DNA of 64,000 nucleotides from Bifidobacterium breve (lineage in GTDB: Bacteria > Actinomycetota > Acidimicrobiia > Acidimicrobiales > Acidimicrobilacustridaceae). This document shows, in pieces, positions 41,723 through 50,332 of this stretch. Positions within the stretch are counted from its first letter, which is position 1. Each line of letters opens with the position of its first letter. The DNA is taken from NCBI GenBank assembly GCA_945878725.1, contig CAMCTY010000001.1, positions 186,001 to 250,000 on the forward strand, in the 5' to 3' direction. A model generated the notes under the pieces. The model did no database searches. It saw nothing but the letters and a program-made list of their open reading frames with translations, and was not told the origin of the DNA. A program made the translations under genes and the position numbers.

Positions 41723-42757
41723 TCAGGAGAATGCCGGGATAACTTCGCGACCAAACAACCGGATCATTGCCGCGATTTCATCGAAGGTGCCGAGTGATGC
41801 CTGACCGGTGTCGGCTGGAAGGCCGGCGCCGAATGCGGCATGCACATGCGTGCAATTCGTCGTTGCCTCGTAGGAACGAATCTGGTTGATGACCCGTTCG
41901 GGATTCCCCCACAGAAGGCGATCGGCGGCGATGTCTTCGGCGCTTATGGATTCTCCTGCATCGAGACGGGCAAAGAGTTCCAGTTCTTCGGCTTCTTCCG
42001 CCGACTCGCGCCAATGAGCCATCAATCCATCGACGTAATGGGGGAGCACTTCGGTGCGAACCTGCTCGTCACTCTCGCCGATCCAGGCGTATCGACGGAG
42101 GATCCAATCGTCAGCTTTGGCGAGTGCCGCGCACGCAGGACGGTAGATGTCGAGGCAGCGAAGGGCCGCGTTCAACGACTGAACGGGACCACAGATCCAC
42201 GCGTCGCCGAGACGCGCGGCGCGGTCGACGGCAGCAGGAGCAACGCCCGCCACCCACAGCGGGGGATTGGGCTGCTGGAGTGGGCGCGGTTGGACGGTCA
42301 ACTCCGGGAATGACGTGAAGCGACCATCGAATGAGGTGTTCTCTTCAGTCCACACAAGTTTGAGGATGGTGAGTGCCTCCTCCATACGTGCGCCGCGTTC
42401 GCGAAAGTTGGATCCGTGAACGTCGTATTCGAGGGGCCACCAACCCATCCCGACGCCGAGGGTTACCCGTCCGCCGGACAACTGATCAATTGTGGCTACC
42501 TGTTCGGCGACACGTACCGGGTTATGGATCGGGAGCTGGAAGATCCCGGTTCCGACCCTGACGGTGGATGTGCGGGCGGCAACTGCAGCAAGGAACGTGA
42601 GCGGATCGCTCATATTGCCTGGCATGAAATGGTGATGACCGATGGTGACGGTGTCGAAACCGCACTCCTCCGCGATTACGGCGAGGTCGAAGGTTTCCTT
42701 GTAGGGATCCGGTACGTTGAGATCCTTGAGGAGTGGGAGCGACAGGGAGAACTTCAC
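41723..42757 (-). CDS. LLM-class F420-dependent oxidoreductase
   Basis: 344 residues: TVTIGHHHF, VGTGIFQLPIHNPVRVAEQVA, GRVTLGVGMGWWPLEY, LTVQPRPLQQPNPPLWVAG. The pattern fits the probable-F420-dependent type of the luciferase-like family. The GTG overlaps the stop of the SDR gene (GTGA), so the genes crotonase-SDR-LLM form one operon. It could act on the same acyl substrate as its neighbours, but nothing in the sequence tells which. Confidence 0.87.
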   Translation of the reverse strand: MKFSLSLPLLKDLNVPDPYKETFDLAVIAEECGFDTVTIGHHHFMPGNMSDPLTFLAAVAARTSTVRVGTGIFQLPIHNPVRVAEQVATIDQLSGGRVTLGVGMGWWPLEYDVHGSNFRERGARMEEALTILKLVWTEENTSFDGRFTSFPELTVQPRPLQQPNPPLWVAGVAPAAVDRAARLGDAWICGPVQSLNAALRCLDIYRPACAALAKADDWILRRYAWIGESDEQVRTEVLPHYVDGLMAHWRESAEEAEELELFARLDAGESISAEDIAADRLLWGNPERVINQIRSYEATTNCTHVHAAFGAGLPADTGQASLGTFDEIAAMIRLFGREVIPAFS

Positions 42758-43641
42758 AGCTCGAACGGTCCTTTGCCCATCTGATCGCGAATGGTGACGA
42801 TCGGAGGATTGGTGAGTGAGCGGCGCTGCCAATTCGCACCGTCGACGACGAGGGTGTGTCCGCTGATGAACTGCGCCCACGGAGAGGCAAGGAATGTTGC
42901 TGCCCAACCGAGTTCGCGGGGCTGGCCGACGCGCAGTGCCGGTTGACAAACATCCTTGTCGTTCGTCCGCGCGAGATTTCCTTGGATGTCGGCCGTCATG
43001 TCTTCATGAGGGAACAGCCCGGGAACGAGACCGTTGACCTGGATTCCGTAGGGTCCCCACTCGACGGCAAGGGTTTCGACCATGTTCTTCACGCCGGCCT
43101 TTGCTGCTGCCGAATGAGCAAACCCAGGGCCACCAGTCCACGCATAGGACGCGCCGACATTGATGATCGAGCCCGGCGTGTTTGCTTCGAGATGCCGACG
43201 GGCGAACTCGCGAGCGCAGAAATAGGTGCCGTTCAGCGTGATGTCGACGACTGTTCGCCAGGCGTTTGGAGACATGTCCTCGGCCGGTACGGGGAAGTTT
43301 GCCGCCGCATTGTTGACGAGCACGTCAGGAAGAGCGAACGCAGCCTCGGCTTCGTCGAACGCGGCGGCGATTTGATCCGGATCGCGAATGTCGCAAGCGA
43401 CCGTCAGAACTTCCGCTCCGATTTCGGTCATGGCTGCATCGGCTTGGGCCAGATGTTCCGGCTTGCGGCTGGCGACGACGATGCGCGCGCCGAGACGGGC
43501 GAATTCCGTAGCTACGGCGCGGCCGAGGCCAGTTCCCCCGCCTGTGACGAAGACGACCTTGCCGTCATACGTGCCGTCGGGGAGTGCACTGGAACCCGGA
43601 GCTGGAGCGGCGGGCAGACCGATGGGATCAGAAGTGGACAT
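42754..43641 (-). CDS. SDR enzyme resembling 2,4-dienoyl-CoA reductase
   Basis: 295 residues. VTGGGTGLGRAVA is the nucleotide-binding loop; ASRKPEHL and CDIRDPDQI follow the pattern of dienoyl-CoA reductases. The usual Y-x3-K is replaced by S-A-A-A-K (HSAAAKAGV), which is the known arrangement in 2,4-dienoyl-CoA reductases, where other residues do the chemistry. The ATG follows the crotonase stop with a one-base gap (TGACATG). It probably reduces a dienoyl- or enoyl-CoA. Confidence 0.82.
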   Translation of the reverse strand: MSTSDPIGLPAAPAPGSSALPDGTYDGKVVFVTGGGTGLGRAVATEFARLGARIVVASRKPEHLAQADAAMTEIGAEVLTVACDIRDPDQIAAAFDEAEAAFALPDVLVNNAAANFPVPAEDMSPNAWRTVVDITLNGTYFCAREFARRHLEANTPGSIINVGASYAWTGGPGFAHSAAAKAGVKNMVETLAVEWGPYGIQVNGLVPGLFPHEDMTADIQGNLARTNDKDVCQPALRVGQPRELGWAATFLASPWAQFISGHTLVVDGANWQRRSLTNPPIVTIRDQMGKGPFEL

Positions 43642-43642
43642 G

Positions 43643-44422
43643 TCAGCTTCCTCGATAGTTCGGGGTGCGGTCTTCGGCACGGGCGGCACGGAACTCCGCA
43701 AAGTCATCGGACTTGTTTATGAACGTCTGGTAGATGAGTTCGTCCGCCATGGACGTAACAATCTCGGGCTCGGCGAGATGTTTGATGACCTTGCGCGCCA
43801 TCTTGATCGTGACGGCCGGTGCCGCCGCAATTTTCTCGGCCATCTCGCGCGCCGTTGAGTCGAGTTCGTCGCGCGAAACGACCCGCGAGACGACGCCGAG
43901 CGAGAGAGCCTCTTGCGCATCAAGCGCGCGACCGGTCAGCACCATGTCGCTTACGACGCCGTGTCCGCACATCTGGAACAGACGTCCGACGCCGCCGGTG
44001 TCGGGGATCACACCGTGGTTCGTTTCGGGCAGCATGAATCGAGCGTCTTCGGCTGCGATGCGGATGTCGCAAAGCAACGCTCGCTGGAACGATCCCCCGA
44101 TTGCCCAACCTTGGATCGGGACGATCACGGGAGCATCAAGTTCAAAGATCTGTTGAATTCCGCGATGGCCGCGCGACATCAGTTCGTGATGCGTCATCTC
44201 AACCTGCTCGCCGCCGATAGCTGAGACATCGCGCCCTGACGACCATGAGTGGCCCTCGCCTCGCCAGATGATGGCGCGGATCTCTGGTTTGGCACGCAGT
44301 TCTTCGAGGATGGCAAATAGCTGCGCATCCATCGCATCGGAAAAGGCGTTGCGCTTCTCTTGGTTGTCGTTGGTGACGATCGCAATTGCGCCGTCGATCT
44401 CAAGTCTGACTTCACCGCTCAT
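43643..44422 (-). CDS. Enoyl-CoA hydratase/isomerase (crotonase family)
   Basis: 259 residues. WSSGRDVSAIGG and QGWAIGGSFQRALLCDIRIA form the oxyanion hole; LPETNHGVIPDTGGVGRL carries acidic residues at the expected catalytic place. It hydrates or isomerises an enoyl-CoA. The ATG at 44422 has GGGGGAA upstream. It leads the minus-strand operon crotonase-SDR-LLM, divergent from the MBL-SDR-phosphotransferase operon. Confidence 0.88.
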   Translation of the reverse strand: MSGEVRLEIDGAIAIVTNDNQEKRNAFSDAMDAQLFAILEELRAKPEIRAIIWRGEGHSWSSGRDVSAIGGEQVEMTHHELMSRGHRGIQQIFELDAPVIVPIQGWAIGGSFQRALLCDIRIAAEDARFMLPETNHGVIPDTGGVGRLFQMCGHGVVSDMVLTGRALDAQEALSLGVVSRVVSRDELDSTAREMAEKIAAAPAVTIKMARKVIKHLAEPEIVTSMADELIYQTFINKSDDFAEFRAARAEDRTPNYRGS

Positions 44423-44548
44423 GATTCCCCCGGGCATCGGATTATGTCCGGGGTCAGTCTTGCCCAACCGGTCGAATCCGGCGAACGAAACATGAGTGGC
44501 CCCGGTTGGGCTACACCGGTGTCATCGAAAGCACTGGGGGAGATAGAG

Positions 44549-45400
44549 GTGAAGTGGACTATTGGAGACGTAACCGTGACGAAAGTCGTCGAGATGGAAC
44601 AGACAGTTCCGGTGGGAGGACTGCTTCCGCTGGCGACGGCGGAAGGACTTGACCGTCATCGCTCGTGGCTCGAACCGCATTTCATCGACGGCGACGGCAA
44701 CACGCATCTCTCAATACATGCGCTTGTCATCGAGACAGATGGGCTTCGGGTGCTGGTTGATACCTGCGTCGGCGATCGCTCGATTGACGGAATGCTGGGC
44801 TTCCGGGGTGACCCCGGATTTCTCGAGCGCATGGAAGCGGCCGGTTTCCCGGTCGAGTCCATCGACATCGTCTGTTGCACTCATCTGCACTTCGATCACG
44901 TCGGTTGGAACACTCGGCCCGAAGGCGATGGCTGGGTGCCGACGTTCCCCAATGCTCGCTATCTCTTCTGTCGGACTGAATACGAGCACTGGATGGCTGA
45001 ACCCGGCGGCTACGCGTCGAACCTCCCGGACACGGTGATGCCAGTCGTGGACGCGGGATTGGTCGACCTCGTTGAACCGAACCATCGCGTGACCGGGGAC
45101 GTCCAGTTCGTTCCCACCCCTGGACATTCACCTGGCCACATGTCGGTGCTCGTTGAATCACAAGGGCAGCGCGCCTTGATTACTGGTGATGCCACCCATC
45201 ATCCGGTGCAATGGGCGGAACCAGATTGGGGGATGGGCGGTGACTGGGATGGCCCTATGGGTGCACAATCCCGGCGCATGTTGCGCGACGAGCACGCTGA
45301 CTCGGGCACCCTCGTAATCGGAACCCACTATGCCTCGCCGACCGCCGGATGGATCGAGAGTCTCGACGGAGGTTGGTATTTCAGGGCGTTCGAGCGATGA
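44549..45400 (+). CDS. Metallo-beta-lactamase-fold hydrolase
   Basis: 283 residues. CTHLHFDHVGWN is the H-x-H-x-D-H metal motif; PTPGHSPGHMS and ITGDATHHPVQ give further metal ligands, and GTHYASPTAGW the last His. It is a two-metal hydrolase, perhaps of a thioester or lactone. I prefer the GTG at 44549, where GGGGGAG lies upstream and the protein starts MKWTIGDVTV; the ATG at 44492 would add 19 residues. The stop overlaps the SDR start. Confidence 0.85.
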   Translation: MKWTIGDVTVTKVVEMEQTVPVGGLLPLATAEGLDRHRSWLEPHFIDGDGNTHLSIHALVIETDGLRVLVDTCVGDRSIDGMLGFRGDPGFLERMEAAGFPVESIDIVCCTHLHFDHVGWNTRPEGDGWVPTFPNARYLFCRTEYEHWMAEPGGYASNLPDTVMPVVDAGLVDLVEPNHRVTGDVQFVPTPGHSPGHMSVLVESQGQRALITGDATHHPVQWAEPDWGMGGDWDGPMGAQSRRMLRDEHADSGTLVIGTHYASPTAGWIESLDGGWYFRAFER

Positions 45401-46152
45401 CGGCGCCATCATTCGGGCTCGAAGGGAAGGTCGCGCTAGTCACCGGTGCGAGCAAGGGCCTGGGTCGGGCAATGTCGCTCGGGTTTGCGGAGGCTGGAGC
45501 CGACGTGGTCGTTTCCAGCCGCGACCTCGATGCCTGTGAATCGGTCGCAATCGAAATTCGTGCAATGGGTCGTCGTTCCCTGGCGGTGGCCTGTCATGTT
45601 GGCGACTGGGAACAATGTGCCGCGTTGGTGGCGGAGGCGGTAGCCGAATTCGATCGGATTGACATCCTGGTAAACAACGCAGGGATCGCGCCGGTGCCGC
45701 CTTCAATCCCTGGAATCACCGAAGAACTGTTCGACAAGACCATCGCCGTGAACCTGAAGGGCCCGGTGCGGCTGACCGGGCTGGTTGCCCCGCACATGCC
45801 CGAGGGTGGTTCCATTATCAACATCAGTTCAAAGGCATCAGACCGTCCGTCGCCGTTCACGATTGTCTATGCCGCGGCAAAGGCTGGACTGAATGCGGTG
45901 ACGAAAGCGACGTCACAGGAATACGGACCCCGAGGGATCCGGGTGAACGCAATCGTGTGCGGTCCGTTTCTTACCGACAGTTTCGAAAAGGCCTTACCGA
46001 CTCCCGAGGCGGCAGCACATGTGGCGGGCCAGTCCTCAGTGGGGTATCTCGCCGGCCCGGAGGAGATCGTTGGCACGGCACTCTTTCTCGCATCCGAGGC
46101 ATCGAGATACATGACTGGTGCATTGTTGGCGCTTGATGGTGGAGGATCGTGA
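45397..46152 (+). CDS. SDR oxidoreductase
   Basis: 251 residues of the classical SDR type: VTGASKGLGRAMS, NNAGIAPVPP, NISSKASDRPS, Y-A-A-A-K (Y-x3-K) and a C-terminal TGALLALDGG. NADP preference is suggested by SSRD after the second strand. It is coupled at both ends: ATGA with the MBL gene, GTGA with the phosphotransferase gene. The substrate is probably a 3- or 4-hydroxyacyl compound given the neighbours (inference). Confidence 0.88.
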   Translation: MTAPSFGLEGKVALVTGASKGLGRAMSLGFAEAGADVVVSSRDLDACESVAIEIRAMGRRSLAVACHVGDWEQCAALVAEAVAEFDRIDILVNNAGIAPVPPSIPGITEELFDKTIAVNLKGPVRLTGLVAPHMPEGGSIINISSKASDRPSPFTIVYAAAKAGLNAVTKATSQEYGPRGIRVNAIVCGPFLTDSFEKALPTPEAAAHVAGQSSVGYLAGPEEIVGTALFLASEASRYMTGALLALDGGGS

Positions 46153-47132
46153 GCGATTCGCTTGTTGACGAGCACAGACTCAGCGTCTGGCTCGATGGCT
46201 GCGCAATAGCGGAGGGTGAGCCCCTGCTGGTCGAACGACTTGACGCCGGACGATCCAATGCCATGTTCACGATTCAGCGCGGAGATCGCGATCTCGTTCT
46301 TCGCCGTCCGGCGGGCGTTGCCGTGGACCGGGCCAATGAAGGCATGCGTCGGGAGTACAGGATCTTGAGAGCACTAGATGCCTCCGATGTACCCCATCCC
46401 GAGGCCATTGCTCTGTGTGAGGACCCGGCGGTGCTCGGGTGCACGTTCTTTGTCATGGAACGAGTCGACGGAATCAATCCGATGCCTCCCCTTCCAGATG
46501 TATTCGCCAGCAACGAGGTACGCGCTGGTGTGGCGTTCGCGATGGTGGACGTTCTCGCTGCGATCCATTCGTTCGATTGGCAGGCAGGGGGACTTTCTGA
46601 TCTTGGTCGACCAGATGGTTTTCATGAGCGCCAGGTCGATCGCTGGACTCGACAACTGTGGTCATACGGAGGTCGCGTGCTTCCGGGTATCGACTCGGTG
46701 GCGCAGTGGTTGTCGACTAACAGGCCCAACTCGTTCACGCCGACGTTGATGCATGGTGACTTCCACATGTTCAATCTGCTTATCGCAGAAGGGCCGCCGG
46801 GCAAGGTGACTGCCGTTGTTGATTGGGAGACGGCAACGATCGGCGATCCCCTTCTCGATCTGGCCGGGTTCTGTGAAATCTGGTGTCCTCTGACGGCCGA
46901 AGGTTGGCCGTCGCGGCACGAACTCGAATCTCGCTATGCGGAGGCCCGGGGGATCGAGCTCCCGCGCTCGTTTGGGTATTACGACGCGCTTTACAACTTC
47001 AGGATGGCAGTCCTTCTGGAGGGGATCCATCAGCGGTCGTTGCGTGATCCGACCCGACCGGATCTGGTCGAAGTGGGGGATCGTGCTCTGGCGAATGTTT
47101 CCCGTGCGCTGGAGGCGGTCTCCCGATCCTGA
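46149..47132 (+). CDS. APH-like phosphotransferase (ACAD10/11 N-terminal type)
   Basis: 327 residues with a kinase-like fold: LDAGRSNAMFTI (P-loop region), VLRRP (Lys/Arg strand), MHGDFHMFNLL with the catalytic Asp and VVDWETATIGDPLLDLA with the metal-binding Asp. This subgroup resembles the N-terminal half of human ACAD10/11 and LvaA, which phosphorylate 4-hydroxyacyl-CoAs so that the phosphate can be eliminated. The GTG overlaps the SDR stop. It is the last gene of the MBL-SDR-phosphotransferase operon. Confidence 0.85.
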   Translation: MSDSLVDEHRLSVWLDGCAIAEGEPLLVERLDAGRSNAMFTIQRGDRDLVLRRPAGVAVDRANEGMRREYRILRALDASDVPHPEAIALCEDPAVLGCTFFVMERVDGINPMPPLPDVFASNEVRAGVAFAMVDVLAAIHSFDWQAGGLSDLGRPDGFHERQVDRWTRQLWSYGGRVLPGIDSVAQWLSTNRPNSFTPTLMHGDFHMFNLLIAEGPPGKVTAVVDWETATIGDPLLDLAGFCEIWCPLTAEGWPSRHELESRYAEARGIELPRSFGYYDALYNFRMAVLLEGIHQRSLRDPTRPDLVEVGDRALANVSRALEAVSRS

Positions 47133-47162
47133 CGCTGTTCGATGATGGGGCCTGCTTCCGCG

Positions 47163-47168
47163 TAGCCT
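47163..47168 (+). promoter_or_regulatory. -10 box of metG
   Basis: TAGCCT, 6 bases before the GTG at 47175; leaderless-type spacing. Confidence 0.5.
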
Positions 47169-47174
47169 TGCGAT

Positions 47175-48695
47175 GTGCCTCAACCCTTTTACGTGACCAC
47201 ACCGATTTATTACGTCAACGATGTGCCGCACATCGGTCACGCCTATACGACGGTTACCGCCGACGCTTTGGCTCGATGGCATCGACTGCTCGGCGACGAC
47301 GTCTTCTTCCTCACCGGCACCGATGAGCATGGTCTCAAGATTCAACGCACCGCCGACGCGAACGGGATCACTCCCAAGGAGCAGGCTGATCGCACGAGCG
47401 CCAGGTTCCGCGAAGTTTGGGAGATGCTTGGGATAAGCAACGACGATTTCATCCGCACGACCGAACCGCGCCACATCACCTCGGTGCAGTCGTTCATGCA
47501 GGCGATCTTCGACAACGGGTGGATCCGAAAAGGCACCTACTCCGGTCAGTACTGCGTTCCGTGTGAGGCCTATTACAACGACGCTGATCTCGTTGATGGC
47601 AATTGTCCGATCCATAACCGTCCGGTCGAGTGGCTCGAAGAGGACAACTGGTTCTTCGAACTGTCAAAGTTCGAACAGCCGCTACTCGACTGGTACGCAT
47701 CCAATCCGGGTTGCGTGCAACCGGACGGCAAGCGCAACGAAGCGCTCGGCATCATCCGGCAGGGTCTCGAGGATGTTTCGGTGTCGCGCACGTCAATCTC
47801 GTGGGGTGTCCCAGTCCCGTGGGATGAAGGGCATGTCTTTTACGTCTGGTACGACGCGCTCATCAACTACGCGACTGCAGTCGGCTACGGCTCGGATCCA
47901 GACCGGTTCACTGAATGGTGGCCGGCGGTCCATCATCTGATCGGCAAGGACATCCTTCGGTTCCATTGTGTCTACTGGCCGGCCATGTGTCTCGCCGCCG
48001 GTATCGAACCGGCCAACAAGATTGGCGTGCATGGGTTCCTGCTCGTCGGCGGCGAGAAGATGTCAAAGACCAGCCTCAACCAGATTTTTCCCGCTGATCT
48101 TGTCTCCGACTTCGGTGTTGACGGATTCCGTTATCACTTCCTGCGAGACAACCCGTTTGGTCCGGATGGCGATTTCTCCTACGAAGCCATGGTCACTCGT
48201 TTCAACACCGATCTGGCGAACAACCTCGGCAATCTTCTTTCCCGCGTGGCGACTGTCGTCGGCAAGAAGTGTGATGGCATCGGGCCGGCGCCTTCGCCGA
48301 CATCGCCCCTCGCTGCGGTGTCAGTGGAGGCGTACGCGGACACCGCCACGGCGTGGGCGAACATGACGCCGAGCCTTGCGCTTGAAGCGACATGGCGACT
48401 CGTGCGCGAAGCGAATGCGCACCTAGAGATGAACGAGCCATGGAAGATGGAACCGGGCCCCGAGCTCGATGCCGTGATGGGCGACGCGCTCGAAGTGCTC
48501 CGACTCGTATCGATTCTGGCAACGCCGGCAATGCCCGACACGTGTGCCGAAGTCTGGAAGCGGATCGGTCTTTCCGGCACGCCGGGCGATCAGCGTCTTC
48601 CGGACGCGGCGGCATGGGGTGGCTATCCCGGGGGCCTTGTCGTCGACAAGGGCGAAGCCCTGTTCCCGCGTATGGCCATGCCGGCGAGCGACTGA
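47175..48695 (+). CDS. metG: Methionyl-tRNA synthetase
   Basis: 506 residues. TPIYYVNDVPHIGHAYT contains the class I HIGH signature, EKMSKTSLN the KMSKS-type loop, and CVPCEAYY with CPIH the zinc knuckle. It charges tRNA-Met. There is no C-terminal tRNA-binding (EMAP) extension, as usual in actinobacteria. The start is the GTG with TAGCCT just upstream. tatD follows 10 bases on. Confidence 0.96.
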   Translation: MPQPFYVTTPIYYVNDVPHIGHAYTTVTADALARWHRLLGDDVFFLTGTDEHGLKIQRTADANGITPKEQADRTSARFREVWEMLGISNDDFIRTTEPRHITSVQSFMQAIFDNGWIRKGTYSGQYCVPCEAYYNDADLVDGNCPIHNRPVEWLEEDNWFFELSKFEQPLLDWYASNPGCVQPDGKRNEALGIIRQGLEDVSVSRTSISWGVPVPWDEGHVFYVWYDALINYATAVGYGSDPDRFTEWWPAVHHLIGKDILRFHCVYWPAMCLAAGIEPANKIGVHGFLLVGGEKMSKTSLNQIFPADLVSDFGVDGFRYHFLRDNPFGPDGDFSYEAMVTRFNTDLANNLGNLLSRVATVVGKKCDGIGPAPSPTSPLAAVSVEAYADTATAWANMTPSLALEATWRLVREANAHLEMNEPWKMEPGPELDAVMGDALEVLRLVSILATPAMPDTCAEVWKRIGLSGTPGDQRLPDAAAWGGYPGGLVVDKGEALFPRMAMPASD

Positions 48696-48705
48696 GGGCG
48701 ACTTC

Positions 48706-49467
48706 ATGCGTTGGATCGATGATCACTGCCATCTTGGCGACAGCGTGGAGGGCTGGCCAGGTCCCGCCGAAGCGCTCCTCGAGGCTCGGGCGGCGGGAGT
48801 CGAGCGGATGATCACCGTTGGGACCGATCTAGCCACCTCTCAGGTGGCACTCGATGTCGCCCGGGGCCATGACGGGGTATGGGCAACGGCCGGGGTGCAT
48901 CCTCATGACGCGTCTGGTGGGATCGACGGAATCGAGGCACTGCTGTCCGAACCGGAGATTGTCGCCGTCGGGGAGTGCGGTCTCGACTATCACTACGACC
49001 ATTCGCCGAGGGAATTACAGCGCGAGGTCTTCGCTGCGCAGATCGCCCTCGCTCATGCCCACTCGTTGGCTCTGGTGGTTCACACCCGTGAGGCGTGGGA
49101 CGACACTTTCGATGTTCTTCTCGCCGAGGGTGTGCCGGAGCGCACGGTGATCCACTGTTTCACCGGAGGTGCTGCCGAGGCAGCCCGATGCCTTTCACTT
49201 GGCGCGTATCTGTCGTTCAGCGGGATCGTGACCTTCAAGGGAGCCCCCGATGTTCGGGAAGCCGCACAGTTATGTCCGCTTGATCGGTTGTTAGTCGAGA
49301 CCGATTCACCATTCCTGGCTCCCGTTCCTCACCGCGGCAAGTCGAACAGGCCTGCACTTGTCACGCTGGTTGGCGCGGCGATTGCCGAGGTCAAGGCGAT
49401 TTCGGTTGAGACTGTGGCGGATGTCACATGGAAGAACGCGAATCTCGTCTACGGCCTGCCCTCGTAA
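48706..49467 (+). CDS. tatD: TatD-family metal-dependent DNase
   Basis: 253 residues. DDHCHLGD (first metal site), GVHPHDA, GECGLDYHYDHS, VVHTREAWDDT and ETDSPFLAP follow the TatD pattern. It is a 3'-5' DNase with roles in repair. The ATG lies 10 bases after metG. This metG-tatD-rpf-rsmA-ispE order is the actinobacterial norm. Confidence 0.94.
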   Translation: MRWIDDHCHLGDSVEGWPGPAEALLEARAAGVERMITVGTDLATSQVALDVARGHDGVWATAGVHPHDASGGIDGIEALLSEPEIVAVGECGLDYHYDHSPRELQREVFAAQIALAHAHSLALVVHTREAWDDTFDVLLAEGVPERTVIHCFTGGAAEAARCLSLGAYLSFSGIVTFKGAPDVREAAQLCPLDRLLVETDSPFLAPVPHRGKSNRPALVTLVGAAIAEVKAISVETVADVTWKNANLVYGLPS

Positions 49468-49492
49468 GGCATCGCGGCGGACTGACAAAATG

Positions 49493-49599
49493 CCCCAAAG
49501 GCGTCTACGCCGGGGAAAATCCCCTCTGAAATGGGCTTTTTGGGTTGGGGACTGATCGTGGGCGAACCCGACAAAAGTTGCAGTCGGGTTACAGCCCAC
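49493..49599 (+). other. Structured gap between tatD and rpf
   Basis: Two inverted repeats. The first (49493-49515) pairs CCCC with GGGG around GGCGT/ACGCC; the GGGG can instead pair with CCCC at 49520-49523. The second (49558-49599) pairs GTGGGC with GCCCAC and ACCCGAC with GTCGGGT and encloses the -35 box of rpf. No U-run follows either, so they are not clear terminators; the second could be an operator. Confidence 0.6.
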
Positions 49600-49606
49600 C
49601 TAGCGT
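49578..49606 (+). promoter_or_regulatory. rpf promoter
   Basis: TTGCAG (49578-49583), a 17-bp spacer and TAGCGT (49601-49606), 6 bases before the ATG at 49613. This is the best complete promoter in the window. The -35 box lies in the loop of the 49558-49599 inverted repeat. Confidence 0.6.
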
Positions 49607-49612
49607 CTCCCC

Positions 49613-50299
49613 ATGGCTCCGGGCGGAGTCCACGGCGAATGCCTTCGGGCGTTCGCCGTTCTTTCGCCTTCAGCTGGTCCCTGTTGTCGAGAAAAGGACG
49701 TTGCTCTGTCTTCCACCGTGCATCCAACGCAACGCAGGCTAGCGATCGCTCTTTTCGCCACGCTGGCCTGTCTTCCGTTGTTGGTGATTGACATGTTCGG
49801 AAGCTCGAGCGGCGCGTCTGAAACGACTTCGACGGCTTCAGCCGTATCTGAGTCGAGTCTTGTGATGCAAGCGACGCCAGACACTTTCGACGTACAGGCC
49901 TCATTGGTGTTTGAAACGACAACTGTCCCGCCGCCCACGACGCTCCTGGCAGTTCCCGTACCCACCACGTCGGCTCCCAGAATCGTCCGGACCCCGCCGA
50001 CCACGGCTGCGCCGGTTTACGTGCCACCGCCGGTCCTTAATTCGTCCGATGAGGCCTTCATGGCCTGCATCCGTGAGCGTGAGTCCCACGGCAATTACTC
50101 CGCTGTTGACCCGTCCGGGCAATTCATGGGCGCCTACCAGATCTACCAAGGCGGCTGGGATTCAATCGCCAGATCGATCGGTCGCACGGATCTTGTCGGC
50201 GTAAGGCCTCACCACGCGTCGCCCGCTGACCAGGACACGGTTGCGTTCGCGATGCTCGCCAAACTGGGGCGTTCACCCTGGAATTACGCCTGCTCCTAA
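49613..50299 (+). CDS. Resuscitation-promoting factor-like cell-wall hydrolase
   Basis: 228 residues if the ATG at 49613 is used. A signal anchor lies at about residues 44-62 (RRLAIALFATLACLPLLVI). A Thr/Pro-rich linker follows, and the C-terminal 80 residues are the Rpf transglycosylase domain: FMACIRERESHGNY with the catalytic Glu, MGAYQIYQGGWD, and SPWNYAC with the paired Cys. It cleaves peptidoglycan and aids outgrowth. The GTG at 49718 is an alternative start: the first 35 codons contain a 12-bp UUCG hairpin (49632-49659) and read poorly as signal peptide. The position between tatD and rsmA equals that of mycobacterial rpfB, but DUF348 and G5 domains are absent. Confidence 0.88.
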   Translation: MAPGGVHGECLRAFAVLSPSAGPCCREKDVALSSTVHPTQRRLAIALFATLACLPLLVIDMFGSSSGASETTSTASAVSESSLVMQATPDTFDVQASLVFETTTVPPPTTLLAVPVPTTSAPRIVRTPPTTAAPVYVPPPVLNSSDEAFMACIRERESHGNYSAVDPSGQFMGAYQIYQGGWDSIARSIGRTDLVGVRPHHASPADQDTVAFAMLAKLGRSPWNYACS

Positions 50300-50332
50300 C
50301 GCAGGCACTCCCGTGACGATGGTTGCCACAGG

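Noticed and set aside
49468-49660. c-di-AMP (ydaO) riboswitch in front of rpf
   Set aside because: Rpf genes of other actinobacteria often carry this element and fragments such as GGGGAAAATC and ACCCGAC occur in the right order, but the central conserved segments are missing and ACCCGAC pairs fully with a downstream GTCGGGT. A promoter also sits at its 3' end. I could not support it by eye.
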